In this document: in pieces, positions 6,985 to 12,818 of the stretch
Position numbering within the stretch: position 1 is the first letter of the stretch
How the letters are laid out: each line of letters starts with the position of its first letter
Notes under the pieces: generated by a model
Told to the model about the DNA's origin: nothing
The model's input: the letters and a program-made list of their open reading frames with translations, nothing else
Database searches by the model: none
Assembly: GCA_012522705.1 (NCBI GenBank)
Contig: JAAYJY010000216.1
Coordinates: 1-12,818 of the forward strand
Source: Syntrophomonadaceae bacterium
GTDB taxonomy: Bacteria > Bacillota > Syntrophomonadia > Syntrophomonadales > Syntrophomonadaceae
Direction: 5' to 3'
Length of the DNA: 12,818 bases
Made by a program: the position numbers and the translations under genes

Positions 6985-9603
6985 TTATTCCGCCGAGTGG
7001 TGTTTAATGAGCCCGAAGGCCTTGGATATTTCCAAGATCAGCAATGGCACCAAGGCCAGGGCCAGGGCCAGAAGATACAGGTCAGAAGTCAGCCCCACCA
7101 TCCCAAACGCGTTGGCCACGGGCGGGATTAAAACCACCGTGATCACCAATATTGCCGATATCAGGGCGGCGCCGGTAAGATAACGGTTGCTGAAAAAGCC
7201 TGTCTTGAATAGAGAATGGTTGGAGCGCATGTTGAAAGAATGGACTACCTGGGTCAGGGCCAGGACCAGGAAAGCCATGGTACGGCCGGCATCGATGTCA
7301 CCGCTCTCCTGCCAGCCGATCCAAAAGGCGATCAATGTCAAGACCGCGAACATGGCCCCCTGGAGGGCAATCCGCAAACCCAGTCCATGCGCGAAGATGC
7401 TCTCGTCTTTCGGTTTGGGTTTATGTTTCATGACGTCCGGTTCCACGGCTTCCATGCCCAGGGCTATGGCCGGCAGGCTGTCAGTGACCAGGTTGATCCA
7501 CAGCAGTTGGACCGCCAGCAGCGGAGATTGGTTCCATATGACCATGGCGGTGAACACAGTGAGCACCTCGCCGATATTGGTGCCCAGCAGGAACGCCACC
7601 GCTTTCTTGATGTTGTCGTAGATGCCCCGCCCTTCCCGCACCGCATCCACAATGGTAGCAAAATTGTCATCGGTCAGGACCATGTCCGCCGCTCCCTTGG
7701 CCACATCGGTGCCAGTGATACCCATGGCGCAGCCGATATCGGCCGCTTTCAAAGCGGGGGCGTCATTGACACCGTCTCCGGTCATGGACACCACCTCGCC
7801 CTGCCGCTGCCAGGCCCGCACTATCCTTATCTTGTCTTCAGGTGAAACCCGGGCGTAGACCGAGATGCCGCGCACCCGTTCCCCAAGGTCTTCAGCCGAC
7901 ATATTGATCAGATCGCTGCCGGTGACCGCCTGGTCTCCGGGACTCATTATGCCCAGGTCGCGGGCGATAGCGGAAGCGGTGATAACATGGTCTCCGGTTA
8001 TCATCACCGGCCTGATCCCGGCCTGCTTACACACCGCCACCGCGTCCCGGGCTTCGGGACGGGGCGGATCGATCATGCCCAGCAAGCCCATAAATGTCAA
8101 ATCTTTTTCCAATTCATCACTGGTAACCGGATCGGGCAACTCACCTATTTCCTTATATGCTACTGCCAGCACCCGCAGGGCGTCGCGGCTCATGCTATCG
8201 CCGCTGCGGCGGCCTGCCTCCAGGTCGCCCGCCACACACCGACCTTCCAATACATCAAAAGCCCCTTTAACGATGACTACGGTGCGGTCTTCCACCCGGT
8301 TCACGGTGCTCATCAGCTTGCGGTCGGAATCGAAAGGGAGCTCGGCCAGCCTGGGGTAACGATGGTTCAATTCATCCTGGGGCAGCCCATTATTATGACC
8401 CGCCAGAACTATGGCGGTCTCGGTAGGATCACCTATGTGACGCGCTTCTCCATTCTCGAATTCCACCCGCCCGTCACTGCAAAGCACTGCATAGGTCAAC
8501 AGCTGCCGGATAACCGGCGAGTTGTCCTCCCCAGTATCCTCCAGCACCCCTGATGCAGCATCAAACGCCTTTACCAGGGTCATTTGGTTAAGGGTCAGGG
8601 TACCGGTCTTATCCGAGCAAATGACCGAGGCGCTGCCCAAGGTCTCAACCGCCGGCAGCCGCCTGATAATGGCGTTTTTGCGGACCATCCGCTGTACCCC
8701 TACAGCCAGTACAATGGTTACGATGGCGGGCAGTCCTTCGGGGATGGCCGACACCGCCAGGGCGATGGCGATCATGAATATTTCCATCACTCTCATATCG
8801 GCCGCCAGGCCGATGGCAAATATGACGGCGCAGACCACCAGGGCCATGATCCCCAGGTATTTGCCCAGCACCGCCAATCGTTGCTGCAGGGGGGTCTGGC
8901 CATCTTCTTCCGCTGCCAGCAGGTCGGCGATCTTGCCCATTTCTGTTTTCATGCCGGTAGCGGTGACCACTACCAACCCCCGCCCATAGGTTATGCTGCA
9001 ACCCGAATATACCATATTGAAGCGGTCTCCCAGAGGAGCGCCCGCTTTCACTGCCGCCTCGGCCTGCTTCTCACTGGGGACTGATTCCCCCGTCAAGGCC
9101 GCTTCCTCCGACTTCAAGCTGGCGGATTCGATAAGGCGGCCGTCGGCGGGAACGAAGTCCCCCGCTTCCAGGATGATTATGTCCCCCGGCACCAGTTGTA
9201 CAGCTTCGATGACACTTTCAGTGCCATCGCGCCGCACCCGGGCTTGGGGGGCGGACATCTGCTGCAGGGCTTCCAGGGCTTTCTCCGCCTTGCTCTCCTG
9301 CACCACCCCCATGATAGCGTTAAGCACCACGATGATAAGGATCAGAACCGGCTCAAAGTAACCCTCTCCTTCATAGATGGCCACAACAAAAGAAATCGCC
9401 GCAGCGATCAATAAAATCACGATCATAGCATCCTTGAATTGTTCAAAGAAACGCTGGATCATGCTTTTCTTTTTTTTGGCCTCCAGCCGGTTCTCGCCAT
9501 ACTCTTGCAGGCGCAGCAAGGCCTCCTCCGACGTCAGTCCCTTAAGGGGGTCGACCTGCAATTCCCGCAGGACATCATCATGGCTTGTACTATGCGGTAT
9601 CAA
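6985..9603 (-). CDS. Calcium-transporting P-type ATPase (SERCA/PacL-like, P2A)
   Basis: An 872-residue membrane pump that exports Ca2+ (by family) using ATP. In order it has an N-terminal cation-ATPase domain, M1-M2 (about 57-102), the actuator with TGES (171-174), M3-M4 with the IPEGLP ion-site motif (287-292), the phosphorylation site DKTGTLT (Asp331), nucleotide-binding KGA (446-448), TGDGVNDAPAL (608-618) and a C-terminal M5-M10 block. Residues equivalent to the SERCA Ca2+ ligands are visible: Glu289 in M4, Asn676 and Glu679 in M5 (GTNIGEV), Asn704, Thr707 and Asp708 in M6 (WINLVTDSLP). The M8 segment reads ALTQVVHSFN instead of a SERCA-type glutamate, as in LMCA1/PMCA-like pumps. The start is TTG (9601-9603); no ATG or GTG lies in frame between it and the stop of the gene upstream. 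The ribosome binding site is weak (GAGAGG 11 bases away). The 5' region carries a hairpin. Confidence 0.95.
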   Translation of the reverse strand: MIPHSTSHDDVLRELQVDPLKGLTSEEALLRLQEYGENRLEAKKKKSMIQRFFEQFKDAMIVILLIAAAISFVVAIYEGEGYFEPVLILIIVVLNAIMGVVQESKAEKALEALQQMSAPQARVRRDGTESVIEAVQLVPGDIIILEAGDFVPADGRLIESASLKSEEAALTGESVPSEKQAEAAVKAGAPLGDRFNMVYSGCSITYGRGLVVVTATGMKTEMGKIADLLAAEEDGQTPLQQRLAVLGKYLGIMALVVCAVIFAIGLAADMRVMEIFMIAIALAVSAIPEGLPAIVTIVLAVGVQRMVRKNAIIRRLPAVETLGSASVICSDKTGTLTLNQMTLVKAFDAASGVLEDTGEDNSPVIRQLLTYAVLCSDGRVEFENGEARHIGDPTETAIVLAGHNNGLPQDELNHRYPRLAELPFDSDRKLMSTVNRVEDRTVVIVKGAFDVLEGRCVAGDLEAGRRSGDSMSRDALRVLAVAYKEIGELPDPVTSDELEKDLTFMGLLGMIDPPRPEARDAVAVCKQAGIRPVMITGDHVITASAIARDLGIMSPGDQAVTGSDLINMSAEDLGERVRGISVYARVSPEDKIRIVRAWQRQGEVVSMTGDGVNDAPALKAADIGCAMGITGTDVAKGAADMVLTDDNFATIVDAVREGRGIYDNIKKAVAFLLGTNIGEVLTVFTAMVIWNQSPLLAVQLLWINLVTDSLPAIALGMEAVEPDVMKHKPKPKDESIFAHGLGLRIALQGAMFAVLTLIAFWIGWQESGDIDAGRTMAFLVLALTQVVHSFNMRSNHSLFKTGFFSNRYLTGAALISAILVITVVLIPPVANAFGMVGLTSDLYLLALALALVPLLILEISKAFGLIKHHSAE

Positions 9604-9623
9604 CTCCCAATCGTCCTCTCTTA

Positions 9624-9652
9624 AAACTGTCGCTCCTGAGGAGCGACAGTTT
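9624..9652 (-). terminator. 13-bp hairpin between the repeat-protein gene and the Ca2+-ATPase
   Basis: AAACTGTCGCTCC (9624-9636) and GGAGCGACAGTTT (9640-9652) pair perfectly around a three-base loop. On the - strand it ends in TTTTAAG, a short T-run, so it can work as a weak intrinsic terminator or attenuator. It starts 35 bases after the upstream stop and ends 20 bases before the TTG start of the ATPase. No promoter is recognisable between the hairpin and the ATPase. Confidence 0.55.
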
Positions 9653-9687
9653 GGGCTGCTAACTATTATCCGACTCAGCGCGGCTTT

Positions 9688-10272
9688 TTAATCCTTTTCG
9701 TTGATTATGGCTTCCTCCAAAGCATGGATTATGGCGGCCTGGTTCTTAGCCGCTTGCTTGCTCATCTCCTGGCCCAGTGTAGTCAGGTCCTCCCGCACCG
9801 CGGCCAGTTCACTTAGTTGCTTACGGAGGGCATTTTCAAATTCATTCTGGGTCCAACTCAAGCCCCCCAGGCCGACCATCCACATGTCCCACATCTGTAC
9901 CATCATCTGCTGCCAAACTACAAAGAGGTTTGCAAATTCCATATTTTGAGCCATCAGGCTGAAGGGATTCTCCCCGCTGGTAACTGGGCATGCTTTCATC
10001 ATTTCCAGGAATGGGTTGCCATCCGTCGGAGACAAAACAGGATTATGTTTCATCATCTCCAGGAAGGGGTTGTTCTTCATCATGGCCAGAAAGGGATTGT
10101 CCCCGGACGTAGACAAAAACGGGTTGTTCTTCATCATGTTCGCAAAAGGATTGTCCTCGGACGCGGACAGAAACGGGTTGTTCTTCATCATGTTCACGAA
10201 GGGATTATCCTCGGACATCGAAAGATACGGGTTGTTGGCCATCATCTCTTCAAAAAAGGGCTTCTCTGACAT
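9688..10272 (-). CDS. NPF/MMK nonapeptide-repeat protein with C-terminal coiled coil, unknown function
   Basis: I do not recognise this 194-residue protein. Residues 4-110 consist of about eleven 9-residue units starting NPF, in two alternating kinds: NPFxxMMKN and NPFLSxSED, with degenerate ends (NPYLSMSED, NPVLSPTDG, CPVTSGE). Residues 111-140 form a Met/Trp-rich hydrophobic stretch (FVVWQQMMVQMWDMWMVGL). Residues 142-190 are a charged, heptad-like helix (LRKQLSELAAVREDL) likely to form a coiled coil. There is no signal peptide. The ATG has AGGAGG eight bases upstream, an excellent site, so the gene is surely translated. The amphipathic, oligomerising layout recalls phasins or other surface-coating proteins of storage granules, which is only a guess. 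The Ca2+-ATPase lies downstream on the same strand beyond a hairpin. A perfect -35-like TTGACA (10318-10323) lies upstream, but its spacing to the nearest -10-like sequence (19-20 bases) is long. Confidence 0.85.
   Translation of the reverse strand: MSEKPFFEEMMANNPYLSMSEDNPFVNMMKNNPFLSASEDNPFANMMKNNPFLSTSGDNPFLAMMKNNPFLEMMKHNPVLSPTDGNPFLEMMKACPVTSGENPFSLMAQNMEFANLFVVWQQMMVQMWDMWMVGLGGLSWTQNEFENALRKQLSELAAVREDLTTLGQEMSKQAAKNQAAIIHALEEAIINEKD
10013..10269 (-). repeat. 54-bp tandem repeat array inside the NPF-repeat gene
   Basis: The hexamer GGGTTG recurs at 10013, 10067, 10121, 10175 and 10229, an exact 54-bp period (18 codons). The copies at 10121 and 10175 agree at roughly 45 of 54 positions by eye. 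Each 54-bp unit encodes one NPFxxMMKN and one NPFLSxSED block, so it is itself a diverged 27-bp duplication. Such an array can change copy number by slippage or recombination without shifting the frame. Confidence 0.9.
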
Positions 10273-10818
10273 AATATTCTCCTCCTATCCTATATTAACT
10301 ATTCCTAAATCCATTTGTGTCAAAGGGACAGTTCTTAACACCCTTTCAACAGTTTGGATCCAGCCCATGTCAAGGGGTTGAGCAATTCTTTGCATTTTCA
10401 ATGGTCTCGGACTATTCTCTTCACACTCTCTTGATGTCTTCTGATTTTTATTATGCCTCTCCGCTGCCGTTGGCATCCTCCGATGCTGGAAGAGCAGATG
10501 CGGTCGGCCTTCTCACCATCAAATGCCAATATATGGCTCACTCCTATGATACTCTATTTGCGGCTTTGTTAGCAATTCCGACGCGATCCTGCAATAGGAG
10601 ACCGGCCCACTTAACTTTTCTATGAACGGTAGACCGGATAAATGCCAATAATTTTGGAAAGGGTACCATTAAACATTGTTGGTCCCTTTAAATACAAGGC
10701 AAAAAACGACGAATTCTGCGTATATTATAGTCCGGCCCACCACGAAATGATCCGGGAATTTCGTATTAATAAACACATTGCCGGGGATCTCCATATAATA
10801 ATTACGGGGGGCATCGCT
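10273..10818. other. Divergent intergenic region, mostly unexplained
   Basis: This stretch separates the - strand repeat-protein gene from the + strand J-domain gene. It holds the -35-like TTGACA for the former near its left end. There is also a block with several short inverted repeats (for example GCATC around 10476-10490 and GCCA/TGGC around 10523-10537) and an open - strand frame of 47 codons from GTG at 10539-10541 to 10398. A 9-bp bulged stem (10658-10667 with 10681-10689) and the J-gene promoter complete it. An in-frame ATG at 10642 could extend the J protein by 59 residues, but that part has no homology signal and contains the promoter, so it is treated as noncoding. No known RNA family was recognised. 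Confidence 0.4.
10770..10799 (+). promoter_or_regulatory. Candidate promoter of the J-domain gene
   Basis: A perfect TATAAT (10794-10799) is preceded, 18 bases upstream, by TAAACA (10770-10775), four of six matches to TTGACA. Transcription would begin near 10806, giving a short leader of about 13 bases before ATG 10819 and excluding the longer start at 10642. Confidence 0.5.
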
Positions 10819-11265
10819 ATGAGTGCGGGCAAAGGTACAGTGAAGGATTACTATAGTATTCTAGGGGTGCCGGCGACAGCCAGTCAGGCGGAGATAAAAT
10901 CGGCCTGGAAGAAACTTGTCAAAGAATGGCATCCCGATGTCTGCCGGCTGGCCGATGCTCACGTACGCTTCATCGAGATATCCGAAGCCTATGAGGTGCT
11001 GCAGGATGAGTATGCGCGGCACCGCTACGACTACCTGGTTCAGGAAAATCTTCAGGACCTGCTCCGCAGCCGCCGCCAACGCGACTTTCGGCGCGGCCAG
11101 TCCCAGACCCACGACCAGGCCGGCCATTTTGCGGTGCTGCCCCTGGATTTGATGCTGGAGACCGCCGTCAATCTGGCCCAGTATATATTCTTGAACTGGT
11201 ACAGCGCAGCATTATTATATCCTTTCGGATACCTTGACCGCAGTGAAAGCAGACAAACTTCCTAG
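10819..11265 (+). CDS. Minimal J-domain (DnaJ-like) protein
   Basis: J-domains stimulate the ATPase of Hsp70 (DnaK). The 148-residue protein has DYYSILGVPATASQAEIKSAW (residues 10-30), the invariant HPD at 38-40 and FIEISEAYEVLQDEYAR, covering helices I-IV of a J-domain to about residue 75. After that comes an arginine-rich segment (RSRRQRDFRRG) and a hydrophobic stretch at about 103-137 (LPLDLMLETAVNLAQYIFLNW). There is no G/F region, zinc finger or DnaJ client-binding domain, so it is not DnaJ itself but a small type III co-chaperone, possibly membrane-associated. The start ATG has a G-rich site (GGGGGG) seven bases upstream and lies just after a good promoter; a longer frame from 10642 is judged spurious. 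It stops at TAG, and the frame stays open for 34 more codons (proline-rich), which may be chance. Its client and Hsp70 partner are unknown. Confidence 0.85.
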   Translation: MSAGKGTVKDYYSILGVPATASQAEIKSAWKKLVKEWHPDVCRLADAHVRFIEISEAYEVLQDEYARHRYDYLVQENLQDLLRSRRQRDFRRGQSQTHDQAGHFAVLPLDLMLETAVNLAQYIFLNWYSAALLYPFGYLDRSESRQTS

Positions 11266-11830
11266 CATCACCGACCAGCCCAGCGCCCATCTCCTTTCCA
11301 GCCACCAAACTCATATCCTGCCCCGCGCCATTTCTGCATGACTGCCTGCCAATCCATCATAACTGTATAGCGGTTCCTGTTGTTGATTAACCTGGTGTTC
11401 TTCTACAGCAAAATGATAGCCCGCAGAATGAAAAGCCAACCGAGTCAATGTAAAAAAACATTTAGCAGCTGAAGCCGTTTATGTCCCGCAATTGATGATA
11501 CCGATGAATTATTAACACAGCTACCGTCTGCTGCCCAGCGGGCTGTTTCTTATTGTGCCGGGATATTTTTTGCATTATATTTAGGTGGACTGATTAAGTT
11601 GCAATCAGGGGACGAACAGAGGCCACCGAACAAGTCCATTTTGCAGACATATGGCATGCATAAATGTACTCGCTTCCACGCAATCGCTTAACGGTCGCCG
11701 GTATATTGTGCATACCCTAGAGCAATACTTTATATGTTCTGTGGTTTCGGACGTTTTTCTTGATTGCCCGTGACGGACCGGGGGGAACGTCCCCTATCAT
11801 CAAATAGAGAAAATAATATGAGGTGTTGAA
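11266..11830. other. 565-base intergenic region with possible gene remnants
   Basis: No convincing intact gene is present. On the - strand 11311-11478 reads 55 open codons (TASAAKCFF…AGYHFAVEEHQVN…) with no start, closed by a TAA on its upstream side, and codons before that TAA also look protein-like. This may be a decayed gene. A G/C hairpin (11782-11785 with 11791-11794) precedes the gene at 11831. A small GCCC/GGGC stem followed by a T-rich run (around 11533-11551) could weakly end + strand transcripts. Base composition is more AT-rich than in the flanking genes. Confidence 0.4.
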
Positions 11831-12658
11831 ATGGCTAAGTCCAACGAGTTGGAAAAACTAATGAATGATCATCTGCAAAACCTGACCGACCAGGCCAAGC
11901 TCTATGACGCTGGTGATGATGAAGCGGCTATCCAGATGGCCTTCAGTGCGCGGGCCATATTCCAGGAGCGAGAACAATCCGGTTCGCTGTTCAGCCAGCT
12001 GGGGCTGCAGAACCTGTCGTTCCTGCTGTCCACCACTACCCAATACATACCGGGACAGCCCAAGCCCTATTACGGGCTTTTGGACCGCAAGTGCCTGGAA
12101 GGGGAACTGCCTGGGCAGGGGACGGGTGAACTCACCCCGATCAGCCAGCTGGATTCTGAATTCGTGAATAAGTGGCATAGTTTCGGTGACTGGTGGCAGG
12201 AGCTGGTGGCCAATGGCGACGGTTATTCCCTTTCCCGCCAGGATGTGGTGCTTATGATCGCCGATCAGGCCACCGGAACCGGGCCCGAGCAGGAGACAGG
12301 CCATACCAGCGTGGTCTATGACGATGCCACCGGCTGGATATACACCGGGCCGGGAGGGGAATCGTTATTCGAAAAGAAACATGCCTATGCCAGCATGATT
12401 CAAATTGCTTACGAAATACTCAAGTCCTTCGAGTACCATGGCAAAATCAAATCCTACACCCGCAAGGTCCAGACCAAGCTTAATGCTATCTATTTCAACG
12501 ACAAGCTGTATTTCGCCAGTTACGGCTGCGAGAAATACCCCATGACCGCTGCTGCCCTGGTGGACCCGCGCAAGGAGCGCATCGAAACCCGGGAGGTCTG
12601 TTTCGACAGCCTCAACTTCAAGGACGGCACCAAGAATGGGCGGGTAGTGGCCATATAA
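11831..12658 (+). CDS. Hypothetical protein, 275 residues, unknown function
   Basis: I cannot assign a family with confidence. The N-terminal 60 residues look helical (NELEKLMNDHLQNL, then AAIQMAFSARAIFQE, then SGSLFSQLG). This recalls a group of uncharacterised proteins in which a short helical segment ends with a Ser-x-SLL-x-QLG motif, but that is memory, not a search. Residues 95-165 contain the aromatic GDWWQELV and VLMIADQATGTGPEQETGH. Near 167-180 is the segment DDATGWIYTGPGGE. The C-terminal part (220-275) is mixed beta-like and ends VVAI. No signal peptide, membrane helix or recognised catalytic motif was seen. The ATG is preceded by AGGTG with a five-base spacer, and codon use resembles the neighbours, so the gene is likely real. 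It appears monocistronic: a 565-base gap lies upstream and a hairpin terminator downstream. Confidence 0.88.
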   Translation: MAKSNELEKLMNDHLQNLTDQAKLYDAGDDEAAIQMAFSARAIFQEREQSGSLFSQLGLQNLSFLLSTTTQYIPGQPKPYYGLLDRKCLEGELPGQGTGELTPISQLDSEFVNKWHSFGDWWQELVANGDGYSLSRQDVVLMIADQATGTGPEQETGHTSVVYDDATGWIYTGPGGESLFEKKHAYASMIQIAYEILKSFEYHGKIKSYTRKVQTKLNAIYFNDKLYFASYGCEKYPMTAAALVDPRKERIETREVCFDSLNFKDGTKNGRVVAI

Positions 12659-12691
12659 GCGAATCGGTGCGAACCCCAGAAAAAAGGATGA

Positions 12692-12725
12692 GCCCGCCTT
12701 CAAGTATCGCTACCTGAAGGCGGGC
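12692..12725. terminator. 11-bp hairpin terminator, probably shared by convergent genes
   Basis: GCCCGCCTTCA (12692-12702) pairs perfectly with TGAAGGCGGGC (12715-12725) around a 12-base loop. It lies 33 bases after the stop of the gene at 11831-12658 and 24 bases from the stop of the - strand gene at the right edge. On the + strand CTTT follows; on the - strand six T residues (12680-12685) begin after six bases. It probably ends both transcripts. Confidence 0.75.
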
Positions 12726-12749
12726 CTTTAGGGGGAAGATATTTTTGGT

Positions 12750-12818
12750 CTAGAACAGCCTGAATTCGCACAGTTCCGGGGCTACTGCAAATTCGGCTTC
12801 GGTAATACTGCGAACATC
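12750..12818 (-). CDS. C-terminal fragment of a - strand gene running off the window
   Basis: The - strand frame is open from the window edge for 22 codons, reads …SITEAEFAVAPELCEFRLF and stops at TAG 12750-12752. The other two - strand frames either stop at once or run through the terminator hairpin. The hairpin 24 bases beyond the stop, with a T-run on this strand, supports a gene ending here. The product cannot be identified from this short piece. Confidence 0.5.
   Translation of the reverse strand, partial: DVRSITEAEFAVAPELCEFRLF

Noticed and set aside
7216..9084. Several long + strand frames opposite the Ca2+-ATPase
   Set aside because: The opposite strand carries an unambiguous full-length P-type ATPase; these frames lack ribosome binding sites and domain motifs.
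6985..9603. Loss of function of the Ca2+-ATPase because of the missing SERCA M8 glutamate
   Set aside because: LMCA1/PMCA-like pumps also lack it and still transport Ca2+; all other transport and catalytic residues are present.
10013..10269. CRISPR-like array
   Set aside because: The 54-bp units are contiguous without spacers, lie inside a translated gene and keep the reading frame.
10642..10818. N-terminal extension of the J-domain protein from the ATG at 10642
   Set aside because: The 59 extra residues show no domain signal, the region contains a TATAAT promoter and AT-rich intergenic sequence, and the ATG at 10819 starts directly before a canonical J-domain.

Overview
The window looks like a chromosomal segment of a moderately GC-balanced Firmicute, most likely an anaerobic Clostridia-type bacterium (a Syntrophomonas-like lineage is a guess from overall character, not shown). 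The reasons are a perfect CIRCE/HrcA operator on a heat-shock gene, a DegV-family gene, a DUF815-type AAA+ ATPase, strong AGGAGG-type ribosome binding sites, sigma-A-like promoters and TTG starts. No phage, plasmid, CRISPR, rRNA or tRNA features were seen. TAG is the stop of at least four of the complete genes (speD, htpG, degV, the J-domain gene) and probably of the partial gene at the right edge, so UAG behaves as an ordinary stop here.

Left part (1-2475): the tail of an unknown + strand gene, a clear intrinsic terminator, then speD (SAM decarboxylase, long E. coli-type form) on the + strand. It converges on ttcA (tRNA 2-thiocytidine synthase family) on the - strand. Between them lies a perfect 21-bp inverted repeat without a T-tract. 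ttcA seems to have its own promoter.

Heat-shock block (2475-5814, all - strand): a perfect CIRCE and a TTGACA promoter precede htpG (Hsp90). An AAA+ ATPase of the DUF815 family follows 84 bases downstream with no convincing terminator between them, so the two are probably cotranscribed and HrcA-controlled.

Middle (5990-10272, - strand): a degV-family gene full-length by homology but interrupted by an in-frame amber codon at residue 27; a complete SERCA/PacL-type Ca2+ P-type ATPase starting at TTG; and, upstream of it, a small protein built from alternating 9-residue NPF/MMK repeats followed by a hydrophobic segment and a predicted coiled coil. A 13-bp hairpin separates the repeat-protein gene from the ATPase.

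Right part (10273-12818): a 546-base divergent intergenic region, a minimal J-domain protein on the + strand, a 565-base gap that may hold gene remnants, an unrecognised 275-residue protein with good translation signals, a long hairpin terminator, and the C-terminus of a - strand gene running off the edge.

The genes do not form one pathway. The recurrent theme is protein and RNA homeostasis (HtpG, DUF815 ATPase, J-domain protein, tRNA thiolation) plus ion and polyamine metabolism. The least explained items are the NPF/MMK repeat protein, the amber-interrupted degV with its short upstream ORF, the 58-base palindrome, and the unknown protein at 11831-12658.
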